DNA of 38,802 nucleotides, taken from NCBI GenBank assembly GCA_946482545.1, contig CAMLRX010000036.1:1-38802 (forward strand). Reading direction: 5' to 3'. A program made the translations under genes and the position numbers. Shown one piece after another: positions 18,767 to 26,134 of this stretch (position 1 is its first letter; every line of letters starts with the position of its first letter). The notes under the pieces are model-generated. The model saw nothing but the letters and a program-made list of their open reading frames with translations, ran no database searches and was not told where the DNA came from. Origin of the DNA: an uncultured Flavihumibacter sp. (lineage in GTDB: Bacteria; Bacteroidota; Bacteroidia; Chitinophagales; Chitinophagaceae).

Positions 18767-18791
18767 GGTGTGCCGCAACAAATGGCACACC
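18767..18791 (+). terminator. intra-cluster hairpin (attenuator or partial terminator)
   Basis: GGTGTGCC (18767-18774) and GGCACACC (18784-18791) form a perfect 8-bp stem with a 9-nt loop. Only CTTTAAAAT follows, a weak T-tract. The stem lies between the PKD-like lipoprotein stop and the thioredoxin start, so it may lower expression of the downstream genes or protect the upstream mRNA end rather than stop transcription fully. Confidence 0.55.
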
Positions 18792-18814
18792 CTTTAAAAT
18801 ATCAAACAAATACC

Positions 18815-20293
18815 ATGAATACACCTGCTAAATTCCTGCTGACAGGAGCGATTTTTCTTGCCGGCGCCAAACTTCAGGCGCAAACACAGGGGCGTTCCCT
18901 GGCCGATAGTCTGAACAGAAAGTATGCCGCTATGGCGCGGAGTACTGATCCCGACTCCCTGCAATTGCTGCAGAAAGAGTTGTACGGATTGCTGAAATCG
19001 AAGGATGAAAAAATATGGAACGTAGCCCGCAATGGCTTCTATCAAATGAAAAAAGCCGCTGTTTCCGATTCGCTGGAAAAAGTGATGGTGAAGAAGTTCC
19101 CAAAAGGAACTACAGCACGCGGCGCCGGGGTTACAGCTATTTATGATGAAAAAGATCCGGTGAAAAAGGAGACGCTTTACAAGGCATGGCTGAAGAAGTT
19201 TCCCCCGGAAAATGCAGGAGGAGACAAGATTCAGTATGATTACGCAAAACAGGCTGTGGCATCCGCTTTCGCAGATGCGGGCAATTCCATCAAGGCGCTG
19301 GAATACAGCGATAGTTTTTATACGGAAGTATGGAGTGGGGAAGGCTATGCGGGCGTAGCGATGAGGCTGCTACGCGTAAAAGATACTGCTTCTGCCGTAC
19401 CGCTGTTAAAGAAGGCAATAGGCGTGGCTGAATCTTATATAAATGAGAAGAAGAACGAATATGGCGCAGGGTTTGCCGCTATGGGTTTTCCCGGATACAG
19501 CATGACCTATGCCGAGATACTGATGGCGCAAAAAGAATACGATGAAGCCCTGCTTTACCTGAATAAGGCGGAAGAAGCCAGCAAAACACCCCGTGCCGGA
19601 TTGAGTGCAGCAAAAGCCAGGATCATGAAAGGACTTGGCAGGAACCTGGAAGCATTCAAAGCGTTGGAAACAACCATCGCGGAAGGGCAGGGCGATGATA
19701 AGATGAAGGCTGAACTAAAGGCCATGTACGTGCAGTTGAACGGAACAGATGCCGGTTTTGAAAAATACCAGGCCGACATGAAAAATCAGTTCCTCGAAAA
19801 ACTGAAAGTACAGCTCACCAAACAGATGGTGAAAGAACCCGCGGCCCCATTCACTGTGAAGGATGCTTCCGGTAAGCAGGTGTCCCTGGCCGATTACAAA
19901 GGAAAAGTAGTGGTACTCGATTTCTGGGCTACCTGGTGCGGTCCCTGCAAACGTTCTTTTCCTGCTATGCAAATGGCGGTGGATAAATACGCGAAGGACC
20001 AGAATGTACATTTCCTTTTTGTGGATACCTGGGAAAATGTAGCGGATTATGAGGCTGAAGTGAACAAGTTCATCACAGCCAACAAATACCGTTTCCATGT
20101 GGTATTCGATCCGCGCCATCCCGATACAAAAGAGTCTGCCGTTGCCAACGCGTATAATGTAAAAGGAATTCCCGCAAAATTTGTGATAGATGGCAAGGGA
20201 AACATCCGGTTCAAAATGACCGGCTTCTCCGGTGGAAACGATGCCGCCGTGGAAGAACTGAGTGAAATGATCGAAATGGCGCGTAAGTCCTGA
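18815..20293 (+). CDS. TlpA-like periplasmic thioredoxin-fold protein with helical N-terminal domain
   Basis: A 492-residue exported protein. The signal peptide ends near LQAQ (residue 23). Residues about 30-330 are helical, with TPR-like units (EYDEALLYLNKAEEASKT; NLEAFKALETTIAE). Residues about 340-490 form an AhpC/TSA-Redoxin TlpA domain: VVLDFWATWCGPCK with the active pair Cys375/Cys378 and the cis-Pro loop GIPAKFVID at 451-459. Such proteins act as periplasmic or outer-membrane-linked thiol reductases and often accompany SusCD/DUF4843 clusters. I start at ATG 18815, which gives a proper signal peptide; in-frame ATG 18770 lies inside the hairpin. No lipobox is seen. The redox partner or target is unknown. 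Confidence 0.88.
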   Translation: MNTPAKFLLTGAIFLAGAKLQAQTQGRSLADSLNRKYAAMARSTDPDSLQLLQKELYGLLKSKDEKIWNVARNGFYQMKKAAVSDSLEKVMVKKFPKGTTARGAGVTAIYDEKDPVKKETLYKAWLKKFPPENAGGDKIQYDYAKQAVASAFADAGNSIKALEYSDSFYTEVWSGEGYAGVAMRLLRVKDTASAVPLLKKAIGVAESYINEKKNEYGAGFAAMGFPGYSMTYAEILMAQKEYDEALLYLNKAEEASKTPRAGLSAAKARIMKGLGRNLEAFKALETTIAEGQGDDKMKAELKAMYVQLNGTDAGFEKYQADMKNQFLEKLKVQLTKQMVKEPAAPFTVKDASGKQVSLADYKGKVVVLDFWATWCGPCKRSFPAMQMAVDKYAKDQNVHFLFVDTWENVADYEAEVNKFITANKYRFHVVFDPRHPDTKESAVANAYNVKGIPAKFVIDGKGNIRFKMTGFSGGNDAAVEELSEMIEMARKS

Positions 20294-20314
20294 CCGTCCA
20301 TTCCATAATAGTGC

Positions 20315-20373
20315 CTGGCCTGTAATGAATTAAGCGTCCGCATGTCGTGGGTTTTTAATAAATTACAGGCCAG
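20315..20373 (+). promoter_or_regulatory. long inverted repeat abutting the ECF sigma start codon
   Basis: CTGGCCTGTAAT (20315-20326) recurs exactly inverted as ATTACAGGCCAG (20362-20373). After a 2x2 mismatch, ATTAA (20329-20333) pairs with TTAAT (20355-20359), so 17 of 19 positions pair around a 21-nt loop. The right arm ends two bases before the sigma ATG (20376) and would bury the ribosome landing area in a stem. It could be an RNA switch or attenuator, or a DNA operator. It lacks a following T-run. Confidence 0.7.
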
Positions 20374-20375
20374 AT

Positions 20376-21023
20376 ATGGAAGGATTGGGCAATTACGATG
20401 CATACTCCGACGAACAGCTCCTGGTACCCCTTGCCTCCGGCGATGTGGCTGCGTTCGAAGAATTGTACAACCGCCACTGGCAAAGCATGTACCGTTTCGC
20501 CTGGAACATCCTCAAAGAAGAAGCCGCAGCTACCGATCTTGTACAGGATGTATTCCTTTGGTTGTGGACACACCGGGCAACCGCAAACATCTCCCATGTA
20601 AAAGCATACCTGCACGGCGCCATTAAATTCAAGGCCGCGAACTATATCCGTTCCGGGAAAGTACGCGATAGTTTTTTTGAAGAAGTACGCCAAAACCATC
20701 CGGAGCAAACCAGCAGTTCCGTTGAAGAGGCGTTGGAGATCAGGGAACTGAAAGCCATCATCGCCCACGCCGTGAACCAACTCCCCGAAAAATGCCGCGA
20801 GATATTCATTCTCAGCCGAGACCAGGGGCTTTCTCACCGGGAAATCGCGGCACAATTAGGACTTTCCGTGAAAACCGTTGAAAACCAGGTGGGCATCGCC
20901 TTAAAAAGAATCCGTTCTTCTATCGATATGCGTTCCGGTGAAAAAGGATGGGACGTGGCTGTTACTCCTAAAATGTTATTGGAAGCCATGCTCCTTTCTG
21001 GTTATGGTGCCGCTGCTTCCTGA
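20376..21023 (+). CDS. ECF RNA polymerase sigma factor (Bacteroidetes FecI-like type)
   Basis: A 215-residue sigma-70 family ECF factor. Region 2 (about 24-90) includes FEELYNRHWQSMYRFAWNIL and DLVQDVFLWLW; region 4 (about 125-180) includes LPEKCREIFILSRDQGLSHREIAAQLGLSVKTVENQVGIALKRIR with its helix-turn-helix. The pattern matches the Bacteroidetes expansion family that works with FecR and STN-type SusC. It is the likely partner of the FecR at 10107, though about 9 kb away: in most such loci sigma is encoded directly before fecR. ATG 20376 is preceded by a long inverted repeat. The last 22 bases overlap the 3' end of the convergent SBF-like transporter gene. Separate regulation from the rest of the cluster is possible. 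Confidence 0.95.
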   Translation: MEGLGNYDAYSDEQLLVPLASGDVAAFEELYNRHWQSMYRFAWNILKEEAAATDLVQDVFLWLWTHRATANISHVKAYLHGAIKFKAANYIRSGKVRDSFFEEVRQNHPEQTSSSVEEALEIRELKAIIAHAVNQLPEKCREIFILSRDQGLSHREIAAQLGLSVKTVENQVGIALKRIRSSIDMRSGEKGWDVAVTPKMLLEAMLLSGYGAAAS

Positions 21024-22000
21024 GTCGCTGCCTTCTGCGCCAGATACCCCGCAGCAATCAGTTGCAACGCATGGTACATCATAACGGGCAGGAGGAACAG
21101 GCCCGCATGAGCGGAATGCTGAAACAATACACTACTCATTACTGTGCCATGCACCAGCGATTTTTTGGAAGCACAAAACTGCGCGGTAATAGTATCTTTC
21201 CTGTCAAGGATAATGTTTCGTGCCACCGTTCCCGTTAGTAAGTAGATGAACCAGAAAAGCAAGGCCATGCCCAACATAAGATACAATACATGTGCTGTGG
21301 GCAGATCGCTGAATGCCCTGTGGTAGAATGATTCACAGAACGATGCATAAACGATGAGCAGGATCACACTCTGATCGCTCCATTTAAGGAACTTCGCGTT
21401 CTTTTTTGCCCATCCACCCCAGGATTTGTGCAGGAGTTGTCCCAGTATTACAGGTAATACCACCTGGTAACCCAGTTTTAAAAAGATGGCGCCTGAATCA
21501 AACTCTCCGTCCTGGGAAAGGAACAACGACATCCATAAGGGGGTGAGTATGATTCCGGCCAGGCTCGAAACGCCCGCGTTTAATATGGCGCCAGGTACAT
21601 TGCCGCCAGCTATTGAAACCATCACCACCGAAGAAGATACCGTGGAAGGGAGTGCGCACAGAAAGAAGACCGCAAGCCATACATCCTGCTGGCCTACATT
21701 GAAAAAAGGTTTTACCAGCAATGCGATCAATGGGAATACCACGAACGTAGTGGTTTGTATCAGCAGGTGCAGCCTTGTGTTGCGCATACCCGCTTTCCAC
21801 TGTTCCGGACTCAACTTAAGACCGTACAGGAAAAATGTGAGACATACACCCCAGAAGCCGGCGGTATCAAGTGCCTTCGCGCCGGTTGTCGCGCCCCATA
21901 CAGGATACAGCCAGGCAACTATAATCACCGCCAGCAATGCCAGTACGAATTGTTGGGAGATAAGTATATGTCGCAGATAACGGAGCGTTGCCTTCATCAT
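21002..22000 (-). CDS. SBF-like (bile acid:sodium symporter) family transporter
   Basis: A 332-residue inner-membrane protein of the SBF-like/YfeH branch of the bile acid:Na+ symporter superfamily, with about ten membrane segments. Family motifs are FLYGLKLSPEQWKAG (about 57-71), CALPSTVSSSVVMVSIAGGN (the conserved discontinuous-helix region) and FCASKKSLVHGTVMSSVLF (second crossover region). The physiological substrate is unknown; bile acids are unlikely for a free-living organism. ATG 22000 follows a TACCTTCG (-7-like, 22024-22031 minus strand, one mismatch) by 23 nt. Its stop lies inside the sigma-factor gene (22-bp convergent overlap). Confidence 0.88.
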   Translation of the reverse strand: MMKATLRYLRHILISQQFVLALLAVIIVAWLYPVWGATTGAKALDTAGFWGVCLTFFLYGLKLSPEQWKAGMRNTRLHLLIQTTTFVVFPLIALLVKPFFNVGQQDVWLAVFFLCALPSTVSSSVVMVSIAGGNVPGAILNAGVSSLAGIILTPLWMSLFLSQDGEFDSGAIFLKLGYQVVLPVILGQLLHKSWGGWAKKNAKFLKWSDQSVILLIVYASFCESFYHRAFSDLPTAHVLYLMLGMALLFWFIYLLTGTVARNIILDRKDTITAQFCASKKSLVHGTVMSSVLFQHSAHAGLFLLPVMMYHALQLIAAGYLAQKAATQEAAAP

Positions 22001-22130
22001 GTAATAAAGTTCGGATCTGTTGGCGAAGGTAGAACATCGTAAAGAATCATCTGCTTCGTTCGGGTTAATTTGTTGTTTCGATACATCGGGTCAGCAGAAA
22101 TTCGTTGTATCTTAGCCGCAAACACCTTTC

Positions 22131-23216
22131 ATGCGCAAACCTTTTTTGTTGTTGCTCACCCTCTGCTGCACGCAGTACCTTTTCGCGCAGCAGTTCACAA
22201 CTAAATCAAACGGTAAAATCAGGCTCACAGATGCAGGCGCTGCGTTCTTCGCTTCGCTTCCGCTGAAATGCCTGAACAAAGAATATCCTTATAAAACGGG
22301 GATTGTATTTGGGAATGAAACGCAGGTGACGGCGCCCAAAAACTACCATCCCGCATTCTTCGGGTGTTTCGATTGGCACTCCAGTGTGCATGGTCATTGG
22401 GTGCTGGTGAAAATGCTGCGGCATTTTCCTTCTATTCCACAGGCCGTCACCATTAAGCAGCAACTCTCCGAACATTTGTCAAAAGAAAATATAGAAAAAG
22501 AATTGCAGTTGTTCAGCGGCGAGAATGCCAGCTTTGAACGCATCTATGGCTGGGCCTGGTTCCTGCAACTGCACCGCGAACTCGTGCTGTGGAACGATCC
22601 CTGGGCCAAACAACTGGCTGCAAACCTGGAGCCGCTGAGCAAACATTTTTCTTCCGCATGGATCAGCTTTCTTTCGCGACTGGCTTATCCGATCAGGGTG
22701 GGAGAGCATACTAATCTTGCGTTCGGACTTAATCTTACCTTGGATTACGCGGAAACCGTAAAGGATACCGCGCTCCAGCAGGCGATCAGCAAAGCGGCTT
22801 TCCGCTTCTATGAAAAAGATGTGAACGCACCGATTGTGTATGAACCCGGCGGTTACGATTTTTTAAGTCCTTCCCTGGAGGAAGCAAGGCTGATGTCGAA
22901 GCTGATGCCGGCTTCCGCTTACCGGCCCTGGTTAAAACAATTCCTGCCCCAATTGTTCACCGATCCTGCTTCGGTATTAAAAATAGCGATCGTGAACGAT
23001 CGTACCGACGGGAAACTGGTGCATCTTGATGGGCTGAACCTGAGCCGTTCCTGGTGTCTGAACGCGATTGCGGAGAAGTTGCCGGTGCAGGAAGGGCTTC
23101 CTTTAAGGAAACTGGCGGAAAAGCACCTGGAAGCGGCATTGCCCAATGTGGCTTCCGGCGATTATGCCGGAGAACACTGGCTCGCTTCATTCGCTACTTA
23201 TGCACTGATGCCGTAA
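22131..23216 (+). CDS. DUF2891 family secreted protein
   Basis: A 361-residue protein with a signal peptide (MRKPFLLLLTLCCTQYLFAQQ, cut after FAQ). The mature part is a helical, probably alpha/alpha-toroid-like DUF2891 protein. The family signature HPAFFGCFDWHSSVHGHWVLVKMLR is complete (about residues 73-97), and RLAYPIRVGEHTNLAFGL and EPGGYDFLSPSLEEA are also conserved. The clustered His, Asp and Trp residues hint at a sugar or metal-binding cleft, but no activity is known to me. A TATCTTAG word (22108-22115), one mismatch from the -7 consensus, lies 15 nt before ATG 22131. A hairpin follows the stop. Confidence 0.85.
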   Translation: MRKPFLLLLTLCCTQYLFAQQFTTKSNGKIRLTDAGAAFFASLPLKCLNKEYPYKTGIVFGNETQVTAPKNYHPAFFGCFDWHSSVHGHWVLVKMLRHFPSIPQAVTIKQQLSEHLSKENIEKELQLFSGENASFERIYGWAWFLQLHRELVLWNDPWAKQLAANLEPLSKHFSSAWISFLSRLAYPIRVGEHTNLAFGLNLTLDYAETVKDTALQQAISKAAFRFYEKDVNAPIVYEPGGYDFLSPSLEEARLMSKLMPASAYRPWLKQFLPQLFTDPASVLKIAIVNDRTDGKLVHLDGLNLSRSWCLNAIAEKLPVQEGLPLRKLAEKHLEAALPNVASGDYAGEHWLASFATYALMP

Positions 23217-23222
23217 ATAAAA

Positions 23223-23250
23223 GAGAGGGCGTTTTCAAGGCGCCCTCTTC
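23223..23250 (+). terminator. hairpin after the DUF2891 gene
   Basis: GAGGGCG (23225-23231) pairs with CGCCCTC (23241-23247) across a 9-nt loop, extendable by two pairs. The T-tract is poor (TTCAAG), so termination may be incomplete. It begins within 10 nt of the stop codon. Confidence 0.6.
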
Positions 23251-23401
23251 AAGATAAAACAAGGATAACTCGAAATATCGGGTGGGTTATCCTCACGCCT
23301 TTAAAATTACAGAAAAAATCCGCTATAAAACAACCATCAAACGTTTGAAGGCAGGATGCTGCTCATTTTTCAGTACTTTCCTGCCTAAAATCGTTTGCTA
23401 T

Positions 23402-24757
23402 ATGTTGAAGAACTCGCTCGTTGCTGCGGCTTTCCTGATGGTCGCGGCCAGCCCGCAGGCACAGGATGCGGCATTTACACCCTTGTTTAACGGAAAAGAT
23501 TTGTCAGGATGGAAACAACTGGGCGGCAAAGCGCAGTATGTGGTAGAAAATGGCACCATCACCGGTATTACGGTCGCCAAAACCCCGAACTCCTTTCTTG
23601 TAACGGAAAAAGAATACGGAGACTTTATTCTTGAACTGGATATGTGGATGGACAGTGCCGCGAACAGTGGTATCCAGGTCCGTAGTTTGTCGAAGCCTGA
23701 TTACCTTGATGGACGTGTACACGGTTACCAGGTAGAAGTGGATCCTTCTGAACGCGGCTGGAGCGGCGGCGTGTACGATGAGTCGCGCAGGGGCTGGCTG
23801 TATCCGATGGAACTTAATCCTTCTTCCAAAAAACTGTTTAAACTTGGCGCATGGAACCATTACAGGATTGAGTTCGTGGGCAATACGCTCCGTACTTTCC
23901 TGAACGGTAAACCTGCGGCTTATGTGATTGATGACGCCAACAGCAAAGGTTTCATCGCTTTACAGGTGCATTCCATCGGCAATGAAAAAGAAGCCGGAAG
24001 AAAGATCCGCTGGAAGAATGTGCGCATTCAGACAAAGAACGTAAAACCTACTGCCTACGATGGTAAGATGAAGGTGGTGAACATGTTGCCCAATAACCTT
24101 TCCACAGAAGAAAAGAAAAGCGGTTATTCTTTACTGTGGGACGGTGTTTCTACCAAAGGCTGGAAGGGGGCCTATAAAAATACTTTCCCTGAAAAAGGCT
24201 GGAAGATTGAAAACGGTGAACTCGTGGTACTTTCTTCCAATGGTGGTGAGTCTACCAACGGCGGAGACATCGTTACCGAAAAAATGTTCAGCGCCTTCGT
24301 GCTGGAATTCGATTTTAAACTCTCAAAAGGCGCCAACAGCGGCGTGAAATATTTTGTAACAGAATCTGAAAACAATGCCGGCTCCGCGATCGGGCTTGAG
24401 TTCCAGATACTGGACGATGCCGTTCACCCTGATGCCAAACTGGGGGCTGCCGGTAACCGTACCATCGCTTCTTTGTACGACCTTATTCCTTCCTATAAAC
24501 ATCCAAATGCCATTAAACCTATAGGTGAATGGAACAAGGGCATGGTGGTGGTTTATCCCGATAACCGTGTGGAGCACTGGTTAAACGGTGTACGCGTGTT
24601 GCATTATGAACGAGGCAGCCAGTATTTCATTGGGCTGGTGGCCAGGAGTAAGTATGCACAGTGGAAAGATTTCGGCATGGCGAAAGAAGGCCGGATATTG
24701 CTCCAGGATCATGGCGATGAAGTGCGTTTCAGAAGTGTCAAAATCAAAACCCTCTAA
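23402..24757 (+). CDS. secreted protein with two DUF1080 (3-keto-disaccharide hydrolase) domains
   Basis: A 451-residue exported protein with a signal peptide ending near SPQAQ. It contains two tandem concanavalin-like DUF1080 domains: residues about 24-210 (FTPLFNGKDLSGWK, NSGIQVRS, GYQVEVDPSERGWSGGVYDE) and about 238-451 (YSLLWDGVSTKGWKGAY, GANSGVKYFV, GLEFQILDD, VEHWLNGVRVLHYERGS). Some DUF1080 proteins hydrolyse 3-keto-glycosides made by partner oxidoreductases. Here the next gene, 21 nt downstream, encodes an exported Gfo/Idh/MocA protein, which supports such a pathway (inference). ATG 23402 gives a clean signal peptide; the longer in-frame extension upstream has none. The 185-bp gap before it holds the preceding hairpin. 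Confidence 0.9.
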   Translation: MLKNSLVAAAFLMVAASPQAQDAAFTPLFNGKDLSGWKQLGGKAQYVVENGTITGITVAKTPNSFLVTEKEYGDFILELDMWMDSAANSGIQVRSLSKPDYLDGRVHGYQVEVDPSERGWSGGVYDESRRGWLYPMELNPSSKKLFKLGAWNHYRIEFVGNTLRTFLNGKPAAYVIDDANSKGFIALQVHSIGNEKEAGRKIRWKNVRIQTKNVKPTAYDGKMKVVNMLPNNLSTEEKKSGYSLLWDGVSTKGWKGAYKNTFPEKGWKIENGELVVLSSNGGESTNGGDIVTEKMFSAFVLEFDFKLSKGANSGVKYFVTESENNAGSAIGLEFQILDDAVHPDAKLGAAGNRTIASLYDLIPSYKHPNAIKPIGEWNKGMVVVYPDNRVEHWLNGVRVLHYERGSQYFIGLVARSKYAQWKDFGMAKEGRILLQDHGDEVRFRSVKIKTL

Positions 24758-24778
24758 ACTTTATAAAAACGATTGACT

Positions 24779-26134
24779 ATGCAGGATTCACGCAGAAAAT
24801 TCATCAGGAACGGCGCTTTGGCCGCCACCGGGGTATGGATGGGATTACCCGGTTTCTCCGCGAAGAGTTACAATAATATACTTGGTTCGAACGACCGGTT
24901 GCGCGTTGGCGTTGTAGGTTTCTCCGATCGCTTTAAAGATGCGCTCTTCCCTTCATTCCAGGCCCACAAAGGTGCCTTCAATGCAGAGATCGTGGCCATT
25001 TCAGATATCTGGAAACTTCGGCGCGAAGAAGGTACGGAGTGGATAAAAAGTCGCACGGGGCAGGCCGTTCAGCCTTTTGTAAACAATGAAGCGCTGTACA
25101 ACAGCAAGTCGGTGGATGCGGTGATCATCAGTACGGCAGACTTCCAGCACGCGTTGCACGCTATCGAAGCAGTTAAGGCCGGTTGTGACGCTTACGTGGA
25201 AAAACCTTTCGCGGAAACGATGAGCGACAACCGTGCCGCGCTGAAAGCGATTCAGGCGAGTAAAAAAATAGTGCAGATCGGTTCTCAGCGCCGCAGCGGC
25301 GGCAATTACCACGCGGCCAACGAATACATTAAAAGCGGTAAGTTCGGGAACATCACCATGGTTGACCTGGTATGGAATGTGAACCAACCCGGCAGATGGC
25401 GCCGCCCGGAACTTGTTGCCCAATGCAAGGAGGCGGACCTTGATTGGAAAAGGTTCCTCCTGAACCGTCCGTTTGAAAACTTTGATCCCCGTAAATACCT
25501 GGAATACCGCCTTTTCTGGCCCTATTCTTCCGGTATGCCCGGGCAATGGATGAGCCATCAGATCGATACCGTGCACTGGTTCTCCGGACTCAAACATCCG
25601 CGCAGCGTTGTCGCCAACGGCGGCATCTACCAATGGAAAGATGGTCGCCGCAACTGGGATACCACCACTGCTGTATTTGATTATGGCTCTGATGATGGCA
25701 AACAAGGCTTCCAGGTAGTATTCAGGTCTAGGATGCACAACAGTGTTGGTGGTGTGGGAGAAGTGTATTATTCCAATGGCGGTGAACTTAACCTCATGAC
25801 GAATACCATTTCTCCGAAAGGTGGTCTTCAGAGAGGAGATGCCCGACCAATGGGTATGGAGGCCAATCTGCTGCCCAACCTGAAACTTACTGAACTGGAA
25901 ACGAAAGTGGAAACCGCCGCCAACGCCGGTGGCGATATGCTCACGTCCGGGCACATGCGCAACTGGCTGGAATGCGTGCGCTCCCGCAAAACGCCCAACG
26001 CGCCCGTGGAAGCCGGATATTATCATTCCATCGCGAATATCATGGTGAACGCTTCCGCCAGGATGGGGGCCAAAGCTACTTTCGATGAAGCTACGCAGCA
26101 GGTGATGGTGAACGGGAAGGCTTTCGAACTCTAG
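24779..26134 (+). CDS. Tat-exported Gfo/Idh/MocA family oxidoreductase
   Basis: A 451-residue NAD(P)-dependent oxidoreductase-like protein with a twin-arginine signal (SRRKFIRNG, residues 4-12, then a hydrophobic stretch), so it is probably exported folded with cofactor. The Rossmann segment is LRVGVVGFSDRFKD, where the usual GxGxxG is degenerate after the second Gly. The family EKPFAETMSDN (141-151) carries the key Lys142, and the C-terminal substrate domain has the histidine-containing SHQIDTVHWFSG. With the DUF1080 gene it probably forms a two-gene operon for oxidising or cleaving glycosides through 3-keto intermediates (inference). I start at ATG 24779, not TTG 24773. Its 3' end overlaps the convergent EamA gene by 44 bp. 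Confidence 0.92.
   Translation: MQDSRRKFIRNGALAATGVWMGLPGFSAKSYNNILGSNDRLRVGVVGFSDRFKDALFPSFQAHKGAFNAEIVAISDIWKLRREEGTEWIKSRTGQAVQPFVNNEALYNSKSVDAVIISTADFQHALHAIEAVKAGCDAYVEKPFAETMSDNRAALKAIQASKKIVQIGSQRRSGGNYHAANEYIKSGKFGNITMVDLVWNVNQPGRWRRPELVAQCKEADLDWKRFLLNRPFENFDPRKYLEYRLFWPYSSGMPGQWMSHQIDTVHWFSGLKHPRSVVANGGIYQWKDGRRNWDTTTAVFDYGSDDGKQGFQVVFRSRMHNSVGGVGEVYYSNGGELNLMTNTISPKGGLQRGDARPMGMEANLLPNLKLTELETKVETAANAGGDMLTSGHMRNWLECVRSRKTPNAPVEAGYYHSIANIMVNASARMGAKATFDEATQQVMVNGKAFEL

Noticed and set aside
20315..20373. Reading the inverted repeat before the sigma gene as transposon ends
   Set aside because: Only 35 bp lie between the arms, there is no flanking target duplication, and the position against a start codon fits a regulatory element better.
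25001..26026. Open frame of 341 codons on the minus strand
   Set aside because: It lies wholly antisense to the well-supported Gfo/Idh/MocA gene, has no recognisable domain and a low-complexity, His/Val-rich translation typical of a codon-bias shadow.
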